The notes below the pieces were generated by a model. That model searched no databases, was not told where the DNA came from, and was given only the letters and a program-made list of their open reading frames with translations. From positions 37,044 to 101,043 of the forward strand of contig ARYC01025363.1 of assembly GCA_000711775.1 (NCBI GenBank): a DNA stretch of 64,000 bases, read 5' to 3'. Below, in pieces: positions 25,441-37,640 of the stretch. A program made the translations under genes and the position numbers. The DNA is from Oxytricha trifallax (lineage: Eukaryota; Ciliophora; Spirotrichea; Sporadotrichida; Oxytrichidae). The number at the start of each line of letters is the position of its first letter. Positions within the stretch are counted from its first letter, which is position 1.

Positions 25441-26289
25441 ACTAAGATTGATGGTTTGATTTTAGTATTAAACAGTGATATGTTAAAATTTATTTGATGT
25501 TAATCAATTAACTATGCATTAATCATTTTTATATTATACCAAAAATTAAAAAAAGTAGTATTTATTATGAAATTAACAATTTTTAATTTTTTATATTTAA
25601 AATTCTTTTTTTATATATATTAATTGTCAAGATATATTATAAAAATATAAGAATAGTTACATCTAATAAAATAATAAAAATTTAATAATTTCCGAAATAT
25701 TATGTCTGGGAAAATTTTAGAGGAAAATGTTCGTAAAGGGAATTAGAAATATTTTTGAAGATTCTAGTTGAATTGCTAATGAACTACAATGAATTAAAAA
25801 TGAGCATTAATCAGAGTACCTGTTAATAAAAGGACTTCGCAAGATTACAATAATAAATACTGACTTGAAAGGTAAGGTTTGAGTAAATAATTATAATAAG
25901 CAAATAAATAGATATTTCACCTGAAAATAAACGGATTTCATGAGCCTAAGTATTACTATACTATAATTTATTTGTATTTTATTTGAGAGTATTATAGATT
26001 CCTATCTTTTTAAGGATAATATATCATTGAGTAATTAATTTATTAAATTTTAATTCTATTAGAATTCTAAATAATAATACATTTTAAAATGCATTATTCC
26101 ACAAAGAAAATATTATTTTTCTTTTCTTCAGAGTCACATTATTTTAACATATAAGAAGTTCTTTATTATACTTCAGTAAATTTTTGAATAAACCAAACTT
26201 AAATTATTTGTAAAATATTTTAATTTTCTCAATAAAATAGTCTAATTATGGAATTTCTATTTTAATGATGAAATTTGTTTGAATGATGC
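25441..26289. other. AT-rich spacer
   Basis: Nothing supported beyond AT-rich sequence. Confidence 0.4.
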
Positions 26290-27530
26290 TTACTAAGATT
26301 TACATGCTTATTTTGATGTTGGATATTTAGAGCAAGATTAATTGATTTAATTAGACAATGATATTACTTATTATTTCTCAAAAAATGGAAGCACTTTTCT
26401 CGTTTTAATATTCAATAGCTGAGAAAAGTGAAAATACTTACCAATTTATCAAAATATCATATGAAACTGGAGTCCCTGACCTGTAAAAAATTAAGAATTC
26501 GAATAATTTCATTTTATTTTCTCACATTATATGGATTTAATATGTCACCATTTATTAACACACTATCTATTTTATTTAAGGAACAATATTCAACTTTATG
26601 GCAAAAAAGTTTATGGTTTCTGCACAAGAGATGAGCACTTAGACTACTTAAAAGGTTTAGTTCTAAACTCCAATGAACTTAGAATAATGATAATTTACAA
26701 TGATACGGCTTCAAATACTCTATATGTAAAAGACTACTAAGTGGTAGATAAAGACAATCGAGCAACTATTTTATTGGGCACAGTTTTGCGGACAGTTAAT
26801 ACCAATCATAATTCAAGGAAGTCATTACTTGCTCAATTCTTTTTGGCATAACTGGTTCTTATTTCTACTCAAATCTAATCAGTAGTTACTATTTAGCTAA
26901 TTTTAGCAAGAAATATAACTTTACAGAATACTTTATCATATTAAAAAATTCAAATGTGTAAGATGAATCAAGTTAAAATTGATTAGACAAAAAGTGATTT
27001 ACTGAGATAGAAAAAATAAGTAGGTTTACTTTAATAGAACAATTTATAAGCCATTATGTGATCTTCCTGGACAAGAAAATCAATAAAATAATAGGTAATT
27101 TCTTTAATTGACTTACTATCTTAAACATAATGCTAATATATCCATTCACGGCTAATTCTGGACACATGGAATGAGAGAATGGACAACCCTTCTTGGTAAT
27201 GAAAATTACACTGGCACTTTCAGTAGAATGAGAAGGAATGGTACTACTTATATGTGTTCTTTAACTCTTTCTCTGGAGATTATTCAACTAATACTATTTA
27301 AGCAGATATTTATTACTATAGAATGAGACCTTCAAATGGTTTATAATAATGTCAAAAGATATATGCCTCTCCAAAAGATAATAAAATTTGTGAACTTGAA
27401 ATGTCTTTTCTGGAATTTACACAATTGCTTAAATTATCGAATTACCTCATAAATATAACGATAAGATGTGGGGAACTAAATTTTAACAAAGCAATCAGCC
27501 ATAATTTAAATGAATTACATTGATTAGATT
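26290..27530 (+). CDS. Hypothetical protein, Asn/Tyr/Thr-rich
   Basis: Coding-like segments on the plus strand: DLHAYFDVGYLEQDQ near 26300; KKVYGFCTRDEHLDYLKG and LRIMIIYNDTASNTLYVKD at 26600-26740, continuing VVDKDNRATILLGTVL; EWTTLLGNENYTGTFSRMRR near 27200; and FSGDYSTNTIQADIYYYRM near 27280. The polar, aromatic-rich composition suggests an extracellular or beta-rich protein. Several frame changes are required, so there are introns or breaks. The family is not recognised. Confidence 0.35.
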
Positions 27531-28170
27531 AAAGATATTGGAGGTTTTTCTTTCTATTAAATTACCTCTTCTTATTTAATGAAACTATTCTTAATTAGAA
27601 CAGCTTATTCATAACAAATATTTTGTCTTTATGGTACATTAACAATCGATAAATTAGATTCAACGTGGGTTTATGATTACTTTTTAAACTGATTAAATTT
27701 TAATTTTCGCCTAAAATTTAGCGTGTGAAACAACTTGCCAAAAATATAGCCCTTAAGATTACACAGTTTGTATTTAACGCAAAACTGTATATTTTATTAC
27801 AAAAAAATCTGAAATGCAAAAAATAGCCCATAGTTTCATAATAAGTTGATTTTGGGTTAGATGTATCATTGAAATAATGCAAAGACGTCATTATTCATGT
27901 ATAAGCCCAAGCTCTGCCTAATATTCTTCTAAATATAAAAATGTGCGTGGAGCTAAAAAAATTACAAAGATAAAGCATTTTTTAATAGAATAGAAATTAC
28001 CTATTTATATCAGAGTACCAAATTTCATAAATTCTCAATGCATAACTCCTTTAGTGGATAGCTATTGATTTTATCTTTAAAGGTGCACACTTAATTTAGC
28101 AGGAAAAGGCAACCATATTTGCTATCCACAATTAAAATGTCATAAATGTTAAAATTATTTTTGAATTATT
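27531..28170. other. AT-rich stretch
   Basis: No convincing gene. It leads directly into the short inverted-repeat element copy B. Confidence 0.35.
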
Positions 28171-28680
28171 GGGGGTGGAAGTTTCCTGCACTCAAGGAAG
28201 TGTCCTGTACTCAAGGAAGTTTCCTGCATTTATTTATGTAAAATACAATAAATTTTATTTAAATTAAAGAATTTTACAATTAAGGACTTATTAAATATTT
28301 AGAGAATTTTGATGTATGAAAGGAACAGTAGTTCCTGAAACTTAGATTAAAAATAATAAAATGAGTAAACTTCGACACCTCAAATACTAAAGAATTATAT
28401 AAAGTGGATCTATTCCAGCATAAATATCTAAAAGTTCTTAGATTATTTGTTTTTAAAAGGAAAAAGATAGTGCTTCAAAGATATTTAGGATTCATGTTTA
28501 AAGAGATATTTATTAAATGAATTATAATTAATTTTAATAATTGAAATGAAATATGTCTTGAAATTCGTTGATAGTTGTTAAAAAGAATAATTTAATAAAA
28601 AATTAAAAATTAAAAAAGTGCAGGAAACTTCCCTAAAAAGGTTTTTATCATAAACCAGTGCAGGAAACTCCTCACCCCAA
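28171..28680. mobile_element. Short inverted-repeat element, copy B
   Basis: The left end has three tandem units of about 18 bp of the type CTCAAGGAAGTTTCCTGCA. The right end has two inverted copies (GTGCAGGAAACTTCCCT and CAGTGCAGGAAACTCC) separated by a spacer. That right-end arrangement, including the spacer, is the inverse of the left end of copy A, so the two are homologous. The interior is AT-rich and has no gene. A clean target duplication is not visible. Confidence 0.65.
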
Positions 28681-29154
28681 AATATTTATTTAAAACATAT
28701 AAAAATCATCATTAAATGTCCATGGAATTCATTACCAAGCTTCTAATATGATATTGCAACAAATGTATAATAAGAAATATCTTAATATGACTCATCTTTA
28801 TAAACTGACTGTGCCTAATCAGCATTTAATAAACAAACTTAAGTAATATATATAAATAGTAATTTTGAATCATTTTAGATTTCATAGACAGGAAAAGGGC
28901 TTTATTTTATAAGGCTAACCAGACATATTATTGATACTTGAATGTTTAATAAATTATAATTTATATCACAAGTTCCAAAAGAAATCACACTAGATTTTTG
29001 GGCTCGTCCTATAGCCCTCTAAAACTAATATTTCTTTAATACTAAAAAGCGTATTCAAGTTAAAACAATAGTCGCATAAACAGAGTGTAAGTGTCGCTGA
29101 ATAAAAAATATTAGAAATATATTTGTAACTAAAAGGTTTTTGGAATGATTAGCT

Positions 29155-29720
29155 ACTACAGGATATTCTGTAACTCTGAATCAGCTGCGAAAGAAAAACT
29201 GCTTTTTCGACATCATTGGAATATATAATCCTTAGTAATTTAAAAGAAGTAAAACAAGAAGATACAAAGAACGGTACAGCATCTCTCCTGAAGAAAAAAA
29301 AACAGTGAATTAAATTAGTTAAACCTGATTGTAGGAGCTGCAGTAGCATCAATTAATTTATACCCAGCTAAGTCTTCTAACTTTAAAGAAATATCTTGTC
29401 CGGTTATATGATTGATAAAAGAGCTATGCAAATTAAACATATCAAGAAAGTTTTAAGTAAATCAAGAATTGAGTAAGACTCTCTTTTTAAAGATCTTCAA
29501 AAGCCACATGAAATGAATCTTCCACTAAGAAGGAATGCATAGCCACAAGCAAACCTTAAGAGGAAGAAAAGAAAAAGAGGTCAAATCCTTTTACTGGTTT
29601 ATTTAATATATGAAATAATCATTCTTTTAAATCTAAAACTTATTTATAGTATACACAAAATATCCCTTCTAATTAGCATACTTTAGCTTTATCATTGACA
29701 GCTCTTTTAAATACAATCTT
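29155..29720 (+). CDS. Hypothetical basic protein
   Basis: Plus-strand segments with protein character: ATTGYSVTLNQLRKKNCFFD, IIGIYNPQQFKRSKTRRYKE, RYSISPEEKKTVNQ, then in another frame MIDKRAMQIKHIKKVLSKSR, DLQKPHEMNLPLRRNAQP and NLKRKKRKRG. The strongly basic end suggests nucleic-acid contact or nuclear targeting, but this is only inference. One frame change near 29320. Family unknown. Confidence 0.32.
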
Positions 29721-30848
29721 AAAAAATTCTACTTTATCAATCTTTAAGTCATGAAGTCATAGAATAAAGGTTTCTAAATGATTTTTGTATAATCACTATA
29801 CAATTATATTGAATTGAAAACTGTAGAGCATTTAATACTGGAGATATATTAAATCTTTCATAATCCTTTCTAGAGTCTTATATTTTATGGACAGATTAAT
29901 TATCTACAAACAGAATAATCTCAAAATCTAAGTCAATCTCCTTATTAATGCTATTGACTGTCATGTAAAATGTTCCATTCTTTATAAATGTGTTAGCAAT
30001 TTATTAAGTAGAGATATTAAGATCATGGAATTGGCGATGAAACTTTACAGCTCTTTATGCCAGAGAGAAATGAGCCAAGTATTAATGACTCTTTTTTAAT
30101 AAGAGAATCGATATGATGTTGAGAAAATTTTTAGGTCTCTAAGGCTTGAATTATGATGCTATTTATTTAATTTCAATGCTAATAGAGAGTCAGACTTAAA
30201 AGTAGCAGGGGATTCATAGGTAAGCCTTGCTATAAACGTGTAATTCTAAATAAGTTTGAGTTGATCATTATTTATATGACATCCATAAATAAATAAATAA
30301 CATATCTATATACTGACTGCCATAAACTTACCTAAAATTTTTTGTAAATCCCTTAAATTACTAATATTTGAACATTAATCCCCTTCATAAATCCTATTAA
30401 AACCCTAATTAAGAATCGATTAATAATCTACTTTTATCAATAAAAACTCAATCTAACTACTGAAGGGATTTTTGAGTTTTGAATGCTAGTGCAAATATAG
30501 AACATTCAGTTTTTTAGTAGTATTAGAGTGAAAGTAAATCTGTAACAAAAAAACAGATTTTAAATCAGTTTCTGAAGAAACCATAAACTTAGTCATTAAT
30601 AAATCATTTTTATGTATATTTATAAATTTATATAATATATTTTTAATTAATGTCTAATTATTAATATTTGTTTAATAAATTAGTTTATCATGGAAGGATT
30701 ATATATTTACTGAGCTCAATTTAACAGTAAATCTAACAATTATGATGCTTTTTAAATAAAATAAAGTGAATTAGAAAATTAATTTGCAATAATAGTAATA
30801 GTAATAACAACAGTAGTAATAGTAAATCTAAAAAAAACGTTTCATTTA
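29721..30848. other. AT-rich spacer with trinucleotide-like run
   Basis: No clear gene. A short run of AATAGT/AACAGT trinucleotides lies near 30785-30830, immediately after the 3-prime end of the small minus-strand gene at 30849. Confidence 0.4.
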
Positions 30849-31041
30849 ATCTTCCTCCTCATCTTCATCGTCTCCGTCACAAATATTGACTTCCTGTGCC
30901 CTTCTCTCTGCGGCTTCTTGAACACCCTCTTCGTTGACGCCCTCAGTCTGACGAGTAACAACCCCTGTAAAATAAAATGTTAGATATGTTTTTTGTAACT
31001 TACATAATTGTTGAATGACACAGAGCACTTAGATCAGACAT
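30849..31041 (-). CDS. Small acidic-tailed protein with 39-nt intron
   Basis: Starts at an ATG (MSDLSALCHSTI). A 39-nt intron lies at 30965-31003 with GTAAGT donor and ACAG acceptor. The second exon reads GVVTRQTEGVNEEG, EAAERRAQEVNICD and ends in an acidic run GDDEDEEED followed by TAA. A natural C-terminus at TAA would be unexpected if TAA is always Gln, so either the frame continues into the AT-rich region or TAA can stop here. It begins 71 bp from the left inverted repeat of the neighbouring element. Function unknown. Confidence 0.45.
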
Positions 31042-31111
31042 TTTTTAAATTATTTATTTGTCTATTTTATTATTTAATACAATTCACTTTATTCAAAAAA
31101 TATCGTAAATA

Positions 31112-31293
31112 AGTGTTCCTATAATATCTTACTATTGATGAAATACGAAACAAATAAGTAAATTTTAATAAATCAAATAAACCCCAAAAATTTTGAAGGC
31201 GTAACCGTTATGTAATTAGTAAACGTTTAATAGTATAAGTTTAAAAAGTGTTATTAAAAAATGTACAGTACTCAGATTTTAACTGGAATAAGT
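31112..31293 (+). repeat. Left terminal inverted repeat (182 bp)
   Basis: Begins AGTGTTCCTATAATATCTT and ends AACTGGAATAAGT. It is identical to the reverse complement of 33694-33875. It lies just upstream of the small acidic-tailed gene (start 31041), so it could hold that gene's promoter. Confidence 0.9.
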
Positions 31294-31350
31294 CATAAGA
31301 GTATAAAAGTAATCAATCAATATTCTAAATAAGGCAGCATCTTAATTTTT

Positions 31351-33645
31351 TCAGTTTAGAGATTAAAATGCTGATTTAACTAGAGCTCCAATTAACAATA
31401 GCCAAATAGCAACAATTCCAAGAACTATAAATGAGTTCTAGACATGATCAGTACAAGGTTTACATCTGTGGAGACCTCTTTTTTTATATATGATACCAGT
31501 TATCTAAGAATATTCACAGTGATGGCAAAATTTTCCAGTGTATCCTTCAAGTCTTTCACTCATATCCTCCCTAATATTTATTTAAGATCCAATATTTATC
31601 TTACTTGTAAGCATCAGCATAGATATATTAATAAATCTAAAGTGAATCAACAGAGCTTCTCAAGAATCCATAATTCACATCTATATAAAATTCTCCTCTT
31701 TCACATAATGCGTGTTTAATGCATTGTGAGCAGTTTCTTGATTCTAATCACCTCTAATACAATATCTCAGCCTCATTGGAATCGTGATATCTAAAAGATG
31801 AATATATCACTTTTTTGATTAAAAAATTACTAATTGCTGAAATTTTCCATGATACACTGCTTGAATAACCTACTAATCTATTGCATTTGAAGAGAACTTT
31901 AATTCTACAATTGATCCAGGTTTACTCTTTAATATAAAATAATTGAATGAGTAAACACCTTTCTAGGCTTTTTAATTTAGGATTCATTGTAACACTTGCA
32001 GTTGTGAATTTACGATCTACAGTGATAGTGGCAAGGATAGTGAGATCTGCCAAATTTATTGATTTAAAACATCAATCATAATTAGATTGAAAGAGTTTTC
32101 AAGCGGTAGCCTGATGGAGTCTGGAAATAGTCTTGGAAACTAGAAATTATATTGTTTGGATCTTTTGAAAGTTTTATGCCTTGTATAGTTATCTCAAGAT
32201 ACATAGTTATAGGGTAAGCTGCAAAAATTGAACCATAATTTGCTTCATTAAAGCCGAGAGAGATATTGTTTTGATTGGTTCGGAAAGATTATATTTCATG
32301 AGTCCACTAATTAAAGACACAATATTATTTTGTAAATAATGACTGATTTAGTTTTATACGCATAATTGTTGTATTTTAAGTCTATACACATTAAGGTTTT
32401 AATTCGTTTATGATTTTTTATAACTTACAATTGATATCACAAAATGAATAGAAAGAAGCACCACCCTATCCCCCAAATTTATTATTGTAGGAATACATTT
32501 GATTTGTGAAAATATATAATAAGTAATATAGTAAAATTTATAATTCGTGGCAGTTAACTTTCTGGAAACCTAGACAATATGGTACTTGTTCGATAGAGAA
32601 TTCAAAATCAGCTGGACTTTACTGTTGGAGGTACCCCTCTATAGCATTCCTGAAGCGAGATAACTTGACTTTAATTTTTGAATTAAATTCAACTAAACAA
32701 ATCACCCAAAATTAAAGTCAAGTTATCTCGCTTCAGGAATGCTATAGAGGGGTACCGCCAAAAGTAAAGTCCAGCTGATTTTGAATTCTCTATCGAACAA
32801 GTACCATATTGTCTAGGTTTCCAGAAAGTTAACTGCCACGAATTATAAATTTTAATATATTACTTATTATATATTTTCACAAATCAAATGTATTCCTACA
32901 ATACTCAAGTAGCTATAATTCACATTAGTTTTATCCAGAGTAATGCTGATATTTTCAGAATGCACTGCAGTTCCAAGATCTTTTGCTGTAATGTCATCAA
33001 ATACTGAATCAGTAAATTTAGCTGTTCTTTTTCTATATTCTACATATCAATTGTCATATAAATGCCCCTCCATTTCCAGATGTTTATATCTATAGGTAAA
33101 GAGATTTTAAGCATATATTAAATTGGAAAAGTGAATTTATTACAGTATAAAAGTTAGAACCTTTTATAATGACTGAGCCAGATTTAGAGTTAATAGAAAA
33201 TTTATAGGTGTCTTTATGCTGTTATTGAACTGAGTGTAAAGCTGTTCAACAGATGTTCCCTCAAACTAATTTTCTTCTGAAACGATCACAGGTATCTCAT
33301 TGTTAAAAATTTTAGGATTTTCAAAATACATGATTTAAATGTTATACTTGAATGTGTAGAATGGTATTCTTAGACTAAACTGATTGAATATTTGCCAATC
33401 TTACTGTTATTGAATATTTGCCTATCCTACTGTTCTAAAGACAACAGATGATTTAAATATATAAAGTATTATAGATTTAAATTCTATATATTAACCTTTG
33501 TAAAAATCCAGAAATCAATGAGTTTGATATTCATTTGAGCATTTTAAGTTTGATTGAACATTTTAAGATCTGGTTAAATAGAACTTTCAATTTATGTTGT
33601 TACTGTTGTTTATTATAGTGTAGTTACAGTTGTGGCAATAGCCAT
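31351..33645 (-). CDS. Beta-helix and Cys-rich membrane surface protein
   Basis: Minus-strand gene starting at ATG 33645 (MAIATTVTTLQQTTVTTQ). It contains parallel-beta-helix-like segments (SGSVIIKGSNFY, RTAKFTDSVFDDITAKD, GGQGGASFYSFCDINC), then a Cys-rich module (NCSQCIKHALCERGEF near 31740, GYTGKFCHHCEYS near 31555, HRCKPCTDH), and finally a single membrane helix (FIVLGIVAIWLLLIGALV near 31410). This order matches large extracellular proteins common in ciliates. Several frame changes are needed. The coding region is split at 32484-32902 by a fold-back insertion: YSYLS resumes as NKFGGQGG on the other side. It fills the space between the inverted repeats, so its promoter must lie within or next to the right repeat. 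Confidence 0.55.
32484..32902. repeat. 419-bp fold-back (195-bp arms) inside a gene
   Basis: Arms 32484-32678 and 32708-32902 are inverted copies with three mismatches in the bases I compared, around a 29-nt loop. Transcribed, it would form a near-perfect 195-bp hairpin. It lies between two parts of the surface-protein frame, so removing it would rejoin the coding sequence. It has no open frame of its own worth calling. It may be an excisable segment, a fold-back transposon or a small-RNA precursor. Confidence 0.85.
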
Positions 33646-33693
33646 TCTATTGAAACTTTAAAAAGTACTTGATTAGGATTTGCACGTAGATTC

Positions 33694-33875
33694 ACTTATT
33701 CCAGTTAAAATCTGAGTACTGTACATTTTTTAATAACACTTTTTAAACTTATACTATTAAACGTTTACTAATTACATAACGGTTACGCCTTCAAAATTTT
33801 TGGGGTTTATTTGATTTATTAAAATTTACTTATTTGTTTCGTATTTCATCAATAGTAAGATATTATAGGAACACT
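33694..33875 (-). repeat. Right terminal inverted repeat (182 bp)
   Basis: Exact inverse of 31112-31293. Its inner edge is 48 bp upstream of the surface-protein start codon, so it is the likely promoter region for that gene. Confidence 0.9.
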
Positions 33876-34244
33876 CTCAATAATTCAGATGATAAATATA
33901 ATAATAAAATATGTTATAAAAAAGTAAAATTATTATAGAAAAACTAATCAAAAATAATTATATAAAAATTAAGGGTTTAATGCTGATTTGAACTAGCAAC
34001 TGCTTTTATAAAGACATGGCAAATTTAATAAGAAATTTTGGTTTATTATCAGTATATAAAGAAAGTGTAGCTGCAGTACCTATATACTTGTTATCTTATT
34101 TTTAATTATTTAAAAGATATTATTAAATTAATAAAACCAATCATTTGTTGCTACGGAAATATTTATGATTATGATAATGTTTTGCTGGTTGAATCAAAAA
34201 GCAAATTATTCTATCCTGGATTAAAGGTGTGCTGACTTTATATT

Positions 34245-35420
34245 TCACTCCAAACTTTGATCCATATGTCATTGAAGAACAATAAGAATTTGTTTATTAA
34301 TTTTAAATTAGAAAGATAGCGACTATTTACAAAGGGAAGTGGGTTTTTTATAATGAGAAGACTGTGTTTATGATAATGAGAAGGATGGTAGATAAACTCA
34401 AGTCTTCAGTGATTACAATCCAAACTTATTCTTAAATTCCGAAAATTATTTAAAAAACTTCATTAATTTACATGGTTAGTCTTTTTAATAGATTTTAAAA
34501 TTAAAATTTGTAAAAATTTTTTTAGAATTTTTCAAAGAGAAAATTGACAAGACGCCTAGTAAAAGCTCAAAGCAAATCTAACTATAAGCACTAATATATC
34601 CCTAAAATCGCACAAATTAGCATATTAAAAGGTAATTAAATATTTGGTTAGTTATCCCTCTGACTTGCTGGAGAGTTCCTATCTCTATTCTTAATCTTTG
34701 AAGAAGCACTATGATTCTAGTTTTTTTATCTGGAGTTCTTATTAGTTGCCAATTATTAATATTAGAGCTTCTTATATCAGAGTTATTTACTATCAACTTA
34801 AAAAGTCAATTATAAAAATTGATTAACTCATTATTTAGAAAATAACTCTCCCCTATTACATTTATAGTTTTTTAAAATATATTGATTTTTATTAGATTTA
34901 TTTATTGTAAATTTCTGATGAGGACGATGACAATTTCAAGATGACAACTTTGAAGCAAGACTACAAAGTTTTATCAAGAGAAAATTTATTCCCGATTAAC
35001 GTCTCTTAAACAGCTGAAACCCATAAATATCAAACTGAGGATCCTTAAAAGACACTTGACCTCTCCAAAAACTTGAAAATGTCAGATAAATCGCTTTTAG
35101 CTCACAGAAATCTGTGGTGGTGGGTGATTTTTAGCGGCACTAATTATCCTGAATGGGCAATTATGCTGCTAGTTGACTCTGATGGTTCCAGAGAAAGATT
35201 AATTTAAATTTTTAACTCAAAAGTGGGATAATACTTTAAATGGGAAATAAGAAACTTCAAAAAAAATTGACGATTTGTACACAGACTAGCATGGATTGGT
35301 TTTTCGGAATTTGAATAGAGATAGAAGAAAGTACTATAAATAGATCTCTACTAACTTAGTTATCCTTGAAAAATTAAGAATTATAAATTATATATTATTA
35401 TATCGGATCGTCTTATTATA
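34245..35420 (+). CDS. Hypothetical protein
   Basis: Coding-like pieces: FDPYVIEEQQEFVYQFQIRK and TIYKGKWVFYNEKT at about 34250-34350; a stretch of intron-like AT-rich DNA; then DEDDDNFKMTTLKQDYKVLS, SRENLFPINVSQTAETHKYQ, KSLLAHRNLWWWVIFSGTNY and AIMLLVDSDGSRERLIQIF at 34918-35240. It ends with DDLYTDQHGLVFRNLNRDRR. The Trp-rich core LWWWVIFSGTNYPEW is distinctive but I do not recognise the family. The frame is uninterrupted from 34918 to about 35265, with one shift after that. Confidence 0.42.
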
Positions 35421-35592
35421 ATATTAATGTGAATAATAAAATTTATTTTTGTTGATTTACATATTTAATCTAAAAGATTTTTGAATTTAAGAATGCGGCA
35501 ATTAACCAAAGATAAAAAATAGATGGAAAAAGCACTCTAATAACAAAAATTCATACCTCTTTAATAGCACAAAACTGTTCAATAAAAAAAGT

Positions 35593-35763
35593 ATGTTAAT
35601 GGAGGGATATGACGCTACTCATGGTATTGATTCAGGAGTTTATTACGACAACCAGAGGGTCTGGATTAAAATCCATAAACTTATGGATATAATTACAGAA
35701 AACAAGACTTACCTGGATAAAGGGTATAAATCTTGCAATGAAAAGCATAATATATCTCAGTGA
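35593..35763 (+). CDS. Short protein or exon
   Basis: ATG frame of 56 codons without any TAA/TAG, ending at TGA: MLMEGYDATHGIDSGVYYD, then VWIKIHKLMDIITENKTYL and KGYKSCNEKHNISQ. It may be a downstream exon of the preceding hypothetical gene. The basic, Q-rich stretch just upstream (35494-35590, MRQLTKDKKQMEKALQQQ) supports continued coding. Confidence 0.33.
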   Translation: MLMEGYDATHGIDSGVYYDNQRVWIKIHKLMDIITENKTYLDKGYKSCNEKHNISQ

Positions 35764-37029
35764 TAAGCAGGATGTATTGTAATAACGAATTATTCCCAAT
35801 TTTATGGAGAGATTGCCTATTTTCAAGGGTCTTATATTTATATATTTTTATTAATTATATTTTATGTTTTTTAATTTTTAATTTTTAAAAATTCTTTAAA
35901 CAAGATAAGATAGAAATTGAATTGGGTAAAATAAATTATATATATTTTTAAGGGTATCTTTAAAAGATATTAAAGTGATATTGCTCTAATTACATACAGC
36001 ATAGCAAACAGTCAACACGAAATCCTAGAAATAAAAGAGTTCAATAAATAGTCTGGTCTCTCTTCAGAGGTAAGTAATAAATGATTAATCAAAATTAATA
36101 TATATTTATATTATTTATATTATTTATTAATTAAATGATTATATTTATATTAAAGCAAGAAATTTACGATTGTCATATTTGTATATTTTTAATTTAAGAT
36201 TAAATAAACAGCAGAGAAGAGTCACTGTGAAATAAGAGTAACTTAGATTTTGAGAGTTATGCATCGTGTATTGATTTAATGATTGTGGCTTTGATATTAT
36301 CTGAATTAAAATAATCTCTATTTGAAAAATATATTTTTAAAAAATATATTTAATATAATTGGAGAATGACTGATTCTTCTTATATTATTTCTTTAAATAT
36401 TTCCTATACACGTTTCTATGAATGTAATTTTCAATAGAATTAGAAAGATTTCGAACATTTTTTCAATTAGTCTAATACTAATAATAAAAATTTATATACA
36501 ATAAAAAAATAATTTTAAAAACAAAAGAAAATAACGGACTAAGTCAAAAATTACAATTTTGACTTAGCTCATTCAAATAAATAAATTAAAAATGATTTAT
36601 AATAACAATATCTTTCATTTGCTATAAATATCTTATAATTTGAAAATTATTATTCATCAATAATGGCTACATTATTATTTGATAATCATTTTTGTTGGCA
36701 CCTTCAAATTTAAATTATAGAATTATTTTTAATTTAAAAATTTTCATAATGTTTTACTAAAAGCATAGTTTAAAATTTAAATATCACTATTCTTAATTGT
36801 TAATCAGAAAAATGGAAGAATATATTTTTCTAAATTATAATAACGGCATAATTAAATAAATTTAATTTTCAATTATAGCTGTTTCTATAGACTTATTATT
36901 GATTGATCTATATTGAATCCTTGCATAAATTTCTAAAACTATATGAGAAATTCTAATTAATTGTATCTTGTTTATTATAATAAATACGCTGATTTTGTTA
37001 TATTTTTAAATTTATTTATATAATAATTA
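35764..37029. other. AT-rich spacer with a small hairpin
   Basis: Mostly AT-rich. A perfect short hairpin (CTAAGTCAAAA with its inverse) lies at about 36538-36568. No gene is supported. Confidence 0.4.
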
Positions 37030-37640
37030 TAGATACCTTGAATGAATAATCACTCTGTTTTGTTTCCACTCCCACATAGAATAATACTAATCGAATCTGA
37101 GGTAGTCGCTGGGATCTCTGCTATTTTAAGGTCTATGATAACTTTTTAGAACATCCTCTTTCTTTTAAATATATGGAATAAGCTTGCTGTATTGCCTCCC
37201 TATTAAGTGCAGTAAGTCGTAATATTTAAAAGCTCTAAACTATTTATTTTAAATTTATAATCTCTGAACTTCTCTTTAGTCTTTGATCTTTAGTACAAAC
37301 TTCTCCATGGTAAGTTCAGCTCGTAAACCCCAGTTACTCTCTCTAAATTAATGAGCAACCAGAACTTTTAAAAAGGTATCTAGCAAATCTCTGATCATAT
37401 TCTTCATTTTAATGAGATTTTTCACATTAAAGTAGTGATCTGGCCCCATGAAGTCCCGAATAGCGAATTTTTTAAAAGACATACTGTATTCGGCTTCTTT
37501 TGCTGCTATGTAATATTGCACTTTTTCTATCATTTTGTCGATATCCTGATTATTGATAGTTTTTAGTTGTTTGTGCACATACTGGAATAAGCTGTTGTTT
37601 TGTTGGAAGTTGAGGGAAGTGCCATTTTGATTAAAGCCAA
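37030..37640 (-). CDS. Conserved-looking hypothetical protein
   Basis: A single minus-strand frame of about 200 codons with good composition throughout: NGTSLNFQQNNSLFQYVHKQ, DIDKMIEKVQYYIAAKEAEY, KFAIRDFMGPDHYFNVKNLI, RDLLDTFLKVLVAH, RESNWGLRAELTMEKFVLKI, then FKYYDLLHLIGRQYSKLIPY and SDYLRFDQYYSMWEWKQN. TAA/TAG are used as Gln, and no TGA or frame shift occurs. It is probably an alpha-helical soluble protein. The start is unclear (an ATG lies at 37623 in another frame). The frame stays open into AT-rich DNA at the C-terminus, so the end is approximate. Confidence 0.5.

Larger units (their letters stand above)
31112..33875. mobile_element. 2.76-kb gene cassette between perfect 182-bp inverted repeats
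   Basis: The two ends, 31112-31293 and 33694-33875, are exact inverted copies over all 182 bases that I compared. Between them lies essentially one minus-strand gene (31351-33645), leaving about 50 bp on each side. No transposase is present. No convincing target-site duplication is visible (left flank ends AAATA, right flank starts CTCAA). The repeat identity implies recent formation or ongoing gene conversion. Alternatives: a non-autonomous transposon carrying cargo, an invertible cassette, or a palindromic gene duplication. Confidence 0.8.

Noticed and set aside
31180..31190. Telomere-like AAACCCCAAAA inside the 182-bp inverted repeat
   Set aside because: Only one unit, not at the end of the repeat and not tandem; not evidence for a telomere-bearing element or nanochromosome end.
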